A DNA stretch of 51,154 bases from Gloeocapsa sp. DLM2.Bin57 (GTDB lineage Bacteria; Cyanobacteriota; Cyanobacteriia; Cyanobacteriales; Gloeocapsaceae), in NCBI GenBank assembly GCA_007693955.1, contig RECR01000083.1, forward strand, positions 1 through 51,154, written 5' to 3'. The position numbers and the translations under genes are program-made. This document shows, one piece after another, positions 25,768-33,257 of the stretch. Each line of letters starts with the position of its first letter. Within the stretch, counting starts at the first letter, position 1. The notes beneath the pieces are model-generated. The model did no database searches and had not been told where the DNA came from. It saw only the letters and a program-made list of their open reading frames with translations.

Positions 25768-26787
25768 ATGACACCTGCTGTTTTAGTAGAAAACTTACAA
25801 AAATCCTATGGCTCAGTAACCGCGGTTAAGCAAATATCCTTTAAAGTACAACCAGGGGAAATATTCGGGTTACTAGGTCCTAATGGTGCAGGAAAAACTA
25901 CGACAATTCGTTGTATCTGTACCCTAACTAAACCCGATGGGGGTAAAATAGAAGTATGTGGTCTATCGGCGATCGCCAATCCTACCGCGGTACGTCGTCA
26001 AATCGGTTATGTAGCTCAAGAAGTAGCGATCGATAAGATTCTCACGGGTCAAGAATTACTAGAGTTACAAGCAGCATTATATCATCTCCCTCGCACTCTA
26101 GCTAAACAACGTATCCCTGAATTAATCGAATTACTCGGCTTAACTAACTACGCTAACCAAAAAACAGGGACTTATTCTGGTGGGTTGCGTCGTCGTCTGG
26201 ATTTAGCCGCAGGTTTACTCCATAAACCCGAAGTGTTAATCTTAGATGAACCTACTGTAGGTTTAGATATCGAAAGTCGTCTGGTAGTTTGGAATTTTTT
26301 ACGCAGTTTAAAAGAACAAGGTACAACAGTACTAATCACCAGTCACTATCTAGAGGAAATTGATGCACTCTGCGATCGCCTGGCTATCATTGACCAAGGT
26401 GTAGTTATCGCCGAAGGTACACCTAGTCAACTTAAAGATAGAATAGGAGGAGAACGCATTACCTTACGTCTCAAAGAATTTGCTACAGTAGAAGAAGCAG
26501 AACAAGCTACTCTAGCCCTAAAAACTCTACCCTTTGTGCAAGAAATCATCACTAATCAAGCTCAGGGTAATTCTCTCAACCTGGTAGTAACTCCAGAAGC
26601 TAACTGTTTAAGCCAAATAGAGCAAACTTTAACCAAGGCTAACTTCTCTATTTTTAGTATGACCCAATCTCGCCCTAGTTTAGATGATGTCTATCTAGCA
26701 GCTACAGGAAAAACCCTGATGGATGCAGAATTAGCAGCACAGGGTACAAGAGATCTCAAAGCTGAAAAAAAACAACAAATGAAATAA
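25768..26787 (+). CDS. ABC-2 type exporter, ATP-binding subunit (DrrA-like)
   Basis: The 339-residue ATPase drives the permease encoded 11 bases downstream. Walker A is GPNGAGKTTT, the signature TYSGGLRRRLDLAAGL, Walker B LILDEPTVGLD, and the switch His lies in LITSHYLEE. The DrrA-like C-terminal extension (ITLRLKEFATVEEAEQATL and SRPSLDDVYLAATGKTL) places it with the drug/lipid export class of ABC-2 systems. The substrate cannot be inferred. A 74-base gap to flv3 upstream suggests a separate promoter. Confidence 0.92.
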   Translation: MTPAVLVENLQKSYGSVTAVKQISFKVQPGEIFGLLGPNGAGKTTTIRCICTLTKPDGGKIEVCGLSAIANPTAVRRQIGYVAQEVAIDKILTGQELLELQAALYHLPRTLAKQRIPELIELLGLTNYANQKTGTYSGGLRRRLDLAAGLLHKPEVLILDEPTVGLDIESRLVVWNFLRSLKEQGTTVLITSHYLEEIDALCDRLAIIDQGVVIAEGTPSQLKDRIGGERITLRLKEFATVEEAEQATLALKTLPFVQEIITNQAQGNSLNLVVTPEANCLSQIEQTLTKANFSIFSMTQSRPSLDDVYLAATGKTLMDAELAAQGTRDLKAEKKQQMK

Positions 26788-26798
26788 GTTAAATAACT

Positions 26799-27665
26799 AT
26801 GAGTCAAAGTCTAACAACTACCCAATTTAGAGAAAATACCTTATCTACGACTAATCCTGTTGGGGATTTTATTCAAGAAACCCTAGCTTTAACCAAACGT
26901 CTATTTATTCAACTATTAAGACGTCCTTCCACTCTAGTAGCTGGGGTGATTCAACCCTTTATCTGGTTGATCTTGTTTGGTGCTCTTTTTTATAATGCAC
27001 CTGTTGGTCTTTTTGGTGATGATACCAATTATGCTAGATTTCTCGCTCCAGGAATTATCGTCTTTACCGCTTTTTCTGGTGCTTTAAACGCAGGGTTACC
27101 CGTAATGTTCGATCGCGAGTTCGGTTTTCTTAATCGTCTTCTCGTCGCTCCTCTTGCTTCTCGCTACTCCATTGTAGCTGCATCTACTATTTATATAGTG
27201 GCGCTGAGTTTTATTCAAAGTAGCGTAATCGTTATGGCTAGTGCTTTTGTAGGGGCAGGATTACCTAATCTAGTAGGATTAGCAGCGATCGCCCTGATTG
27301 TACTCTTAATAGTCTTAGGGGTAACCGCTTTAAGTTTAGGTCTAGCTTTTGCTTTACCTGGTCATATAGAATTAATCGCGATCATCTTTGTCGCTAATCT
27401 TCCCCTACTTTTTGCTAGTACCGCTTTAGCTCCACTTAATTTTATGGCAGTATGGTTACAAGCGATCGCCCTATTTAATCCCTTAACTTATGCGATCGAA
27501 CCGATTCGCTATCTTTATCTACATCCCGATTGGAGTTTAACTAGCACTGTTTTACAATCTCCCTGGTTATCCCTTAACTTTACTCAAGTTATTTTCGTAC
27601 TGTCACTCTTTGCTATTTTTGCTCTGATTGCGATTCAACCTCTGTTACGTCGTCGTCTATCATAA
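26799..27665 (+). CDS. ABC-2 type exporter, permease subunit
   Basis: A 288-residue ABC-2 permease with six hydrophobic segments. The opening ALTKRLFIQLLRRPSTLVAGVIQPFIW and the motif NRLLVAPLASRYSIV are typical of DrrB-like permeases, as is the final QPLLRRRLS. It forms the exporter with the preceding ATPase. The next gene begins 8 bases later and encodes a small exported protein, possibly co-transcribed. Confidence 0.9.
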   Translation: MSQSLTTTQFRENTLSTTNPVGDFIQETLALTKRLFIQLLRRPSTLVAGVIQPFIWLILFGALFYNAPVGLFGDDTNYARFLAPGIIVFTAFSGALNAGLPVMFDREFGFLNRLLVAPLASRYSIVAASTIYIVALSFIQSSVIVMASAFVGAGLPNLVGLAAIALIVLLIVLGVTALSLGLAFALPGHIELIAIIFVANLPLLFASTALAPLNFMAVWLQAIALFNPLTYAIEPIRYLYLHPDWSLTSTVLQSPWLSLNFTQVIFVLSLFAIFALIAIQPLLRRRLS

Positions 27666-27673
27666 GTAAGATC

Positions 27674-27982
27674 ATGTTTACTTTAAAATCCCTTTCCCTA
27701 ACCTTATGTTGTTGTGTTTCCTGGTTTTATCTGTTATCTCCTGCTTTAGCTCAAGTTAATTCTACAGATAATCCCAACTATCAACAAAGCGAGTATAATT
27801 CTCTGACAGGTCCTGCGGGATTAAACCCTCTTGATTTGATTCATCGTGCTAATTTCGGTACATCGAGAACCTCAGACCAATTTCAAAGCGATAGTCAACA
27901 AAACTTAGACAACGCTGCAACGGACTTTAAACGTCAGCAACAAGAACTCTGGGAAAATCAACAACAAACTACCCCAGAATAA
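27674..27982 (+). CDS. small secreted protein of unknown function
   Basis: I do not recognise a named family. The 102-residue product has a clear signal peptide (residues 5-26, hydrophobic, ending PALAQ) and a mature part rich in Gln, Asn and Ser. It has the segment NPLDLIHRANFGTSRTSDQF and a Gln-rich C-terminus, and the mature part contains no cysteine. It starts 8 bases after the permease gene, so it is likely expressed with the exporter. It may be a periplasmic partner, but nothing in the sequence proves this. Confidence 0.6.
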   Translation: MFTLKSLSLTLCCCVSWFYLLSPALAQVNSTDNPNYQQSEYNSLTGPAGLNPLDLIHRANFGTSRTSDQFQSDSQQNLDNAATDFKRQQQELWENQQQTTPE

Positions 27983-28032
27983 TAATAAGTAAACCAAGAA
28001 TGGTTATAGCCGGCAAGAGGGAGGCGATGGGG

Positions 28033-28227
28033 GCTCTTAAGGGTAGGTTTTTAACATTTCGGTGAAGATGAGACTCTCGGAGGAAAGAAGACAGGTAGAA
28101 AAGGTGGATAATACACCTGACGGTGTTTTTGTACTATAATATATATACTTCCTTGTCCACTTTCCCAGATTGTCTTCGGAGTCTCACCCTAACTACAAAA
28201 TCTTGGTAAAAAACATACCCCTGAAAG
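28033..28227. repeat. intergenic repeat copy B (about 195 bp, opposite orientation to copy A)
   Basis: The gene-poor stretch 27983-28293 holds this element. Its left end has GGGTAGGTTTTTAACATTTC and CGGTGAAGATGAGAC, the inverse of the right end of the copy near 11.3 kb. Its right end (GTCTCACCCTAACTACAAAA, then GTAAAAAACATACCCCTG) is the inverse of that copy's left end. The middle contains a short symmetrical tract, CACCTGACGGTG. No coding potential was seen. Confidence 0.65.
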
Positions 28228-28242
28228 AGAGAGGGGAGTAGG

Positions 28243-28297
28243 GAGTATGATATATAAGAATAATAACACTGTTCCACCGTTCCACCGTTCTACCTAA
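28243..28297. repeat. short repeat tail GAGTATGATATATA...CCGTTCCACC, second copy
   Basis: This tract matches 11350-11388 in the same orientation and adds a small tandem of the 10-mer CCGTTCCACC-type unit (GTTCCACC, CCGTTCCACC, CCGTTCTACC). It runs straight into the truncated hicB reading frame, whose last few codons come from the repeat. Confidence 0.6.
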
Positions 28298-28413
28298 CTC
28301 AACAAAAGCATTTTATTTTCCATACCTTGACTTTGGCATCCTGGTAATTGTGGACAATAGCCATAGTAACCATCGAGATCTTTTTCGACAATAATACTAA
28401 TTTTATAAAACAT
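28294..28413 (-). pseudogene. HicB-type antitoxin gene truncated by a repeat
   Basis: From the ATG at 28413 the frame reads MFYKISIIVEKDLDGYYGYC and then PQLPGCQSQG, the standard opening of HicB-family antitoxins. It then diverges to MENKMLLLS and stops. The last codons lie in the repeat next door, so the C-terminal DNA-binding part has been lost. No hicA toxin is adjacent. It is a remnant of about 30 native residues. Confidence 0.7.
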
Positions 28414-28477
28414 TGAATAACTCCCGAAAGCATAGGATAATGATAGTATTTTCCAATACCGTTTTGACCCAGTAATT

Positions 28478-29650
28478 ATGCAGTTTGCTAAACGCTTAGA
28501 CAAGATTCCTCCTTACTTATTCGCTGAACTCGATCGCCAAAGAGATGAACTCATCAGCAAAGGTGTTGATATCATTAATATGGGAGTAGGAGACCCTGAT
28601 CAGCCTACACCTGCACACGTGGTTAGTACTATGCACCAAGCTATTGATGATCCTTCTACCCACAATTACCCTCCCTATCAGGGTACTAAAGAATATCGTC
28701 AAGCTGCGGTAGCGTGGATGGAAAAACGCTTTGGTGTGACTGGATTAAATCGGGATCTTGAGGTAGTCTCCTCTATAGGTTCTAAAGAAGCTATTCATAA
28801 CACTTTTTTAGCTTTTGTTGAACCAGGAGATTATGTACTCATACCTGATCCTGGTTATCCTGTTTATCGCACTTCTACTATTTTTGCAGGTGGCGAATCC
28901 TATGTCATGCCTTTGTTACCTGAAAATCAGTTTTTACCTGATTTAAGCACTATTCCCTCAGATATAGCCCGTCAAGCTAAATTATTGTGGATTAATTATC
29001 CTAATAATCCTACAGGGGCGATCGCTACTTTAGAGTTTTTCGGTGACTTAGTGGCTTTTTGTCGAGAATATGATATCCTACTCTGTCACGACCATGCCTA
29101 CTCAGAAATGGCTTATGATGGTTATCAACCTCCTAGTATCTTACAAGTTCCTGGAGCTAAAGATGTAGCGATTGAGTTTCACAGTACATCAAAATCTTAT
29201 AATATGACAGGATGGCGTGTAGGCTTTGTGGTTGGTAACGCTACTGGGATTAAGGGATTAGGTCAAGTTAAAACTAATGTAGATTCTGGTGTCTTTAAAG
29301 CTGTCCAAAAAGCCGCGATCGCCGCTTTCGGAACTCCCCCTACTGACTTAGCTAAGCTCATGTCTGTCTATCAACGTCGTCGGGATCTGATTGTGGAAGG
29401 GTTACAATCTTTAGGATGGCCCATCGAAGCGCCTAAAGCTACTCTCTATGTTTGGGTACGCGTTCCTTCTGGTTATACTTCGACAGAATTTGTTAGCCTA
29501 TTACTAGAAAAATGCGGTATTCTTGTTCCACCAGGAAATGGTTATGGTCAAGCGGGAGAAGGTTTCTTCCGTATTGCTTTAACTGTAGCTGATGAACGGA
29601 TTAAAGAAGCGATTCAACGTCTTAAAGAGGCGGGAATTAGTTATCAATAA
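28478..29650 (+). CDS. dapL: PLP aminotransferase, LL-diaminopimelate aminotransferase (DapL) type
   Basis: A fold-type I, class I/II aminotransferase of 390 residues. The opening VDIINMGVGDPDQPTPAHVV and the PLP-lysine motif STSKSYNMTGWRVGF (Lys in SKS) match enzymes annotated as LL-diaminopimelate aminotransferase, which make the lysine and peptidoglycan precursor in one step. The canonical plant-like DapL is slightly longer, and related aspartate or alanine aminotransferases share these motifs, so the substrate is less certain than the class. A large hairpin spans its stop codon. Confidence 0.72.
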   Translation: MQFAKRLDKIPPYLFAELDRQRDELISKGVDIINMGVGDPDQPTPAHVVSTMHQAIDDPSTHNYPPYQGTKEYRQAAVAWMEKRFGVTGLNRDLEVVSSIGSKEAIHNTFLAFVEPGDYVLIPDPGYPVYRTSTIFAGGESYVMPLLPENQFLPDLSTIPSDIARQAKLLWINYPNNPTGAIATLEFFGDLVAFCREYDILLCHDHAYSEMAYDGYQPPSILQVPGAKDVAIEFHSTSKSYNMTGWRVGFVVGNATGIKGLGQVKTNVDSGVFKAVQKAAIAAFGTPPTDLAKLMSVYQRRRDLIVEGLQSLGWPIEAPKATLYVWVRVPSGYTSTEFVSLLLEKCGILVPPGNGYGQAGEGFFRIALTVADERIKEAIQRLKEAGISYQ

Positions 29651-29696
29651 CCATGATTAAAGGGGTAGTTCTGAGTGAACTTACCCCTATGGTTAT
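29647..29696. terminator. long two-tier hairpin spanning two convergent stop codons
   Basis: Outer arms ATAACCAT (29647-29654) and ATGGTTAT (29689-29696) pair perfectly. Inner arms AGGGGTAGTTC and GAACTTACCCCT pair with one bulge around TGAGT. The structure covers the stop codon of the aminotransferase gene and that of the convergent ParE-like gene, so it probably ends or protects both transcripts. No long T-run follows on either side. Confidence 0.55.
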
Positions 29697-29986
29697 GCTT
29701 CTAAACTGAGTAAAGCTTTACTGTGGACTACAGTAGCTATAATCACGGTTTCTGCTTCTATTTGGTAAATTACCCGATAACTGTAAGTTAAGACTTCCCT
29801 CAGATTAGCATCATCACACTCAAAAACAGGATTACCTGCAAAGGGCGAATGACGTAACTGTCTGACTTCCTCTAGTAATTTTCTGACCATAGCTGCAGCA
29901 TAGGAAGGCGAGTCACGCGCAATATAACTCGCGATCGCCTCGATGTCTCCAATTGCTTCTGAAGACCAAACTACCTGATAAGCCAT
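29693..29986 (-). CDS. RelE/ParE-family toxin
   Basis: A 97-residue toxin of the ParE branch: VVWSSEAIGDIEAIASYIAR at the start, then YAAAMVRKLLEEVRQLRHSP and the late LREVLTYSYRVIYQIEAETV strand pair. ParE toxins block DNA gyrase, RelE toxins cut mRNA; the WS-EA-DIEAIASYIA start favours ParE. The gene overlaps the end of the antitoxin gene by 16 bases and is transcribed after it. Confidence 0.88.
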   Translation of the reverse strand: MAYQVVWSSEAIGDIEAIASYIARDSPSYAAAMVRKLLEEVRQLRHSPFAGNPVFECDDANLREVLTYSYRVIYQIEAETVIIATVVHSKALLSLEA

Positions 29987-30159
29987 TTACCTAGAATTCC
30001 CTCCGCTTCTTCTTGTTTAAACTTTTTACCCTGTTTGACGATTTCTAAGCCTTGATGAATTTTTTCGATAACATAGATATGGTACTGAATGTCTTCTACA
30101 GCAAATTCCTCGGGTAATTTAGTTAAGAGCGATACTAATTTTTGTTTGAGTTTCTTCAT
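29971..30159 (-). CDS. small antitoxin partner of the ParE-like toxin
   Basis: A 62-residue helical protein, KLKQKLVSLLTKLPEEFAVE near the start, ending EEAEGILGKWLI. I know this form from cyanobacterial ParE loci, where it is annotated as the antitoxin of the pair, but it is short and has no strong fold signature. The 16-base overlap with the toxin gene is the best evidence of pairing. Confidence 0.7.
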   Translation of the reverse strand: MKKLKQKLVSLLTKLPEEFAVEDIQYHIYVIEKIHQGLEIVKQGKKFKQEEAEGILGKWLIR

Positions 30160-30355
30160 CAGGCTTGATTTGGATTAGAAATTGGCTCTGAGTTAATATA
30201 CTATCCGATTATGGTCAATTTTACTTTAAGAATATGTTAAGTATTTTTACTATCAGAAGCATTTTTATGTAATATTTACTTGATTAAGCGTTATACATAA
30301 TATACTAATAATTAAAGACAAACCAGGTTGTAAGCACTAACTAAGGATGTCAAGT

Positions 30356-31651
30356 ATGACAACTAATCAATCAATCAACCTCAATTCTATTTGTGATGGA
30401 GTAGTCAGGATACTTTTTTTAATTCACAACAAGCATCCGAACTGGTTAAAAGAACAGTTTAGAAGTTATCCATGGCAAGATGTTAATTTTCAAAACAAGT
30501 TCAAACAAAAATTACAAAAAAAATTTAACAACATCGAAAATCATGATGATTTAATCAATAAGTTAATAGATTTACTCTCTTATTTAGTTTATCCAATTTT
30601 TTTCAAATCTTTTTATTTTCGAGAGTTTATGCACAATGCTATTAACTATCATTTCACGAATAATCATCAACAAGAACTAGATTTTTACTTAGCCATTTTA
30701 TTATTAGATACCGAAAATCTCTATCTTGATATTAACAGCGAAAAATTTTTAAGTACAGTATGTTATTATCCCATTAAGTTAAAATTTGCTTTTGGTAATT
30801 GGCGCAACCTAGGCAAAAAAGACGTAGAATTTTACGAGAGAGGATATGAATTATTACACGTTCCACCTGGAAAAAATAGCGCTGATTTAAAAATGATTTC
30901 CTTTGGGTCATCAATTTGGTTAAATTATCCTAAAGCAAAAGAAGTCTTAATCTGTTCTTCTGATGGAGATTTAAATCATTTATCAACAGCATTACAACAT
31001 CATGGTCTGACGGTTTATAAAGTCTCTCGTCGTGGCGATGAGTTAATAGTTTTGAATAGTCAAACTGCACAAATGCAAAGATTTGCTCTCAGTAAAATTA
31101 CTGAATATCCTAGTATCAATCAATGTTTTGAGGAAGTAAAAAGTCTAATAACCAGTGAACAAAAACGAACGGGTAAAATCTGGATTAAACTAACACGTCT
31201 GATCCAAATGTTTAAGAAAAAGCTCAATTTAAATTTATCAGAAGTAATAGAATATTATTTCCCCCAACAAGGAATAGAAGAGGTATTATCAGACTCAAAA
31301 CATGGTTTAGTGTTTCATAAACCTACTTCAGATAGTGATGTATATCTAACGGTTTTTACTGATAAAGTTGACGAAAGTATTAAAGAAAAAGAAATAGTCA
31401 AAATAGATTCTCCCGTTAACTTAGAAATCGTTTTAGTGAGAATCATCCGTAAACTAATTCAAGAATCAAACCAAGAATATGTACCTATCAGTCAAGTAGC
31501 GAGTGAGTATCAAAAGAAGTACCAAGTTTCTATTACTAAAACCATGGAGAAGCTGCAATTAGGCAAAAAATTTGCCCAACTGATCGCTTCCTATGAATCT
31601 TTAGAACTTAAAAAGCAAGAAAGTGTTTACTATGTAGGAATTAATTATTGA
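30356..31651 (+). CDS. NYN-domain (PIN-like) ribonuclease-like protein with C-terminal LOTUS/OST-HTH domain
   Basis: The central NYN domain, a PIN-like metal-dependent RNase fold, shows its acidic positions in order: D118 and N121 in LLLDTENLYLD, D177 in PPGKNSADLKM, and D203 and D205 in CSSDGDLNHL. The last 80 residues or so (VRIIRKLIQESNQEYVPISQ, ending ESVYYVGINY) look like an OST-HTH/LOTUS RNA-binding domain. The first 110 residues are helical and unassigned. The ATG at 30356 is preferred over 30347, because AAGGA then sits 8 bases upstream. It stands alone, convergent with the dipeptidase gene (11-base overlap). The likely role is RNA cleavage or surveillance; the target is unknown. Confidence 0.8.
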   Translation: MTTNQSINLNSICDGVVRILFLIHNKHPNWLKEQFRSYPWQDVNFQNKFKQKLQKKFNNIENHDDLINKLIDLLSYLVYPIFFKSFYFREFMHNAINYHFTNNHQQELDFYLAILLLDTENLYLDINSEKFLSTVCYYPIKLKFAFGNWRNLGKKDVEFYERGYELLHVPPGKNSADLKMISFGSSIWLNYPKAKEVLICSSDGDLNHLSTALQHHGLTVYKVSRRGDELIVLNSQTAQMQRFALSKITEYPSINQCFEEVKSLITSEQKRTGKIWIKLTRLIQMFKKKLNLNLSEVIEYYFPQQGIEEVLSDSKHGLVFHKPTSDSDVYLTVFTDKVDESIKEKEIVKIDSPVNLEIVLVRIIRKLIQESNQEYVPISQVASEYQKKYQVSITKTMEKLQLGKKFAQLIASYESLELKKQESVYYVGINY

Positions 31652-32336
31652 TTATACCATAACGAGCAGAGGATTGACCGGATAACCAACACCACATCTG
31701 ATCACCTAAACAAAAATGCCACCATTCCCCGGGATGACGACAGAAACCAGCGTGACACATAACCTCATTTAGTAACTCTCGGCGTTGGTGATATTCTTGA
31801 GAAGATGAATCCTGTTGAGCCAAATAATAATCGGGATGAGATCGCGGGGATAACTCATCAATAACCGAACCAAAATCAAGAATTAAACCCCTATCATCAA
31901 TTATAGTCAAATCTACTGCACCTCCTGTGCTATGGGGAGGGGGAGTCAGGGGGTTAGTACTAGGGATAGCCCAAATCTGATAGACTTGTTCATAAATAGC
32001 CTCAATTTCAGTAGGAGTTAAATTATCTTTAACCAATCCCTGAGAGATTAAACAGCTATTAAAGGTATAGTCAACCATAAACTGTTGTACAGCAACAGGA
32101 CGATAAGCGTCAAAAATATGCAAGCGCCAATTAGGGTAAAGTTGTTGTAGATTGTTTTGGGCGTTTTGTAAAGCTTCGACAACCCCTTCACGCAGATAAT
32201 AGGGAGATAACCCCCCATAATTTGCCCCTAATTTAAGATAGGGGGGAGGAGATTCGACAGAGAAGATATCTAGGGGAATCGCTACCAAAGATTCTCCACA
32301 GTCTTGAATAGCTATCTGATGATAGGGTTTTAACAT
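31641..32336 (-). CDS. D-alanyl-D-alanine dipeptidase, VanX/DdpX type
   Basis: A zinc dipeptidase of the M15D class that cleaves D-Ala-D-Ala, in murein recycling or turnover. The zinc ligands are visible: H135 and D142 in HSTGGAVDLT, and H207 with catalytic E204 in EWWHF. The substrate Arg lies in DAYRP. I start it at the ATG at 32336, since the in-frame TTG at 32345 is less likely. The 231-residue length is normal. It has no signal peptide, so it probably acts in the cytoplasm. It is last in the run with cofG, 10 bases after it. Confidence 0.85.
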   Translation of the reverse strand: MLKPYHQIAIQDCGESLVAIPLDIFSVESPPPYLKLGANYGGLSPYYLREGVVEALQNAQNNLQQLYPNWRLHIFDAYRPVAVQQFMVDYTFNSCLISQGLVKDNLTPTEIEAIYEQVYQIWAIPSTNPLTPPPHSTGGAVDLTIIDDRGLILDFGSVIDELSPRSHPDYYLAQQDSSSQEYHQRRELLNEVMCHAGFCRHPGEWWHFCLGDQMWCWLSGQSSARYGIINN

Positions 32337-32346
32337 TTGTCTCAAT

Positions 32347-33255
32347 CTATTTCAAATAATATTGGGGATAAACGGGTAATCGTGGAACTAAACGCCAACC
32401 CGCGCTAGCTAGAATATCGCTGAGTTTATCTATTTGTAAATGCTCAAAATCAGGGTTAACCACGTCTATTGGTCCAATTCCGCCTAAATCCCTTGCTCCT
32501 GCTTCTAGACAAGCTAAGATAAATTTAACGTCAGGTACTAAATTAGGGGGAATCTGAATAGTGATACTTTCAGGAAGAAGCGATCGCGCAATTTTGATTA
32601 AATCAATCAACTCTTGAGGAGAAAAAGCAGCAGCAGTAAAAGATTGTTTTTGACCGGGGCTATGAGGTTGTAAAATAACCTCTTGGATATGACCCCATGA
32701 GGATTGTATTTGAGCGATCGCTTCTAAGGTTTCGATTCTGTCTTGGGGAGTTTCCCCTATCCCTAAAAGTAAGCCTGTAGTAAAGGGTATCTGTAATTCT
32801 CCCGCCCAAATCAGTTGTTGTAAACGCAATTGGGGGACTTTACTAGGTGCGTGTTTATGTACAGTTTCTAATAATTTTGGTGTCAATTGTTCTAACATTA
32901 AGCCCATGGAGACATTGACTTCTTTGAGTTTAGCCATCTCAGTAAAAGTTAATGGACCTGCGTTAGTATGGGGATAGAAACCTAGATCTAAAGCTAATTT
33001 AGACAAATCATAGATTAACTCTAACCAAGCTTGACGTCTAGACTCTTGGGGGTGAACTTCCCCTGAGAGAATCAGAATTTCTGTGACACCACTATTTTGT
33101 AGCTTTTCTAATTGTCTTCTTGCTTCTGTAAGGGTTAACCAAGGACTTTTCCCTACATCAGTGCGAAAGTTACAATAACTGCAACGATTAAAACATTCAT
33201 AAGTAGGAACTAGGGTATAACTAGGACTATAAGTAATGATCTGCTTATTTGACAT
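32347..33255 (-). CDS. cofG: 7,8-didemethyl-8-hydroxy-5-deazariboflavin synthase subunit CofG
   Basis: CofG is a radical SAM enzyme which, with CofH, makes the deazaflavin FO, the chromophore of F420 and the antenna of many cyanobacterial photolyases. The cluster motif is C21, C25 and C28 (CFNRCSYC). PHTNAGPLTFTEMAKLKEVN, LGIGETPQDR and the GARDLGGIGPIDVVNP end are typical. The ATG at 33255 (302 residues) is chosen over an upstream start that would overlap the GTPase gene, leaving a 2-base gap. CofH is not in the window. Confidence 0.9.
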   Translation of the reverse strand: MSNKQIITYSPSYTLVPTYECFNRCSYCNFRTDVGKSPWLTLTEARRQLEKLQNSGVTEILILSGEVHPQESRRQAWLELIYDLSKLALDLGFYPHTNAGPLTFTEMAKLKEVNVSMGLMLEQLTPKLLETVHKHAPSKVPQLRLQQLIWAGELQIPFTTGLLLGIGETPQDRIETLEAIAQIQSSWGHIQEVILQPHSPGQKQSFTAAAFSPQELIDLIKIARSLLPESITIQIPPNLVPDVKFILACLEAGARDLGGIGPIDVVNPDFEHLQIDKLSDILASAGWRLVPRLPVYPQYYLK

Positions 33256-33257
33256 AA

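Noticed and set aside
28033-28297. A small CRISPR array in the 28-kb intergenic region
   Set aside because: The repeated 8-10-mers are adjacent without spacers and the main similarity is to the repeat at 11.2 kb.
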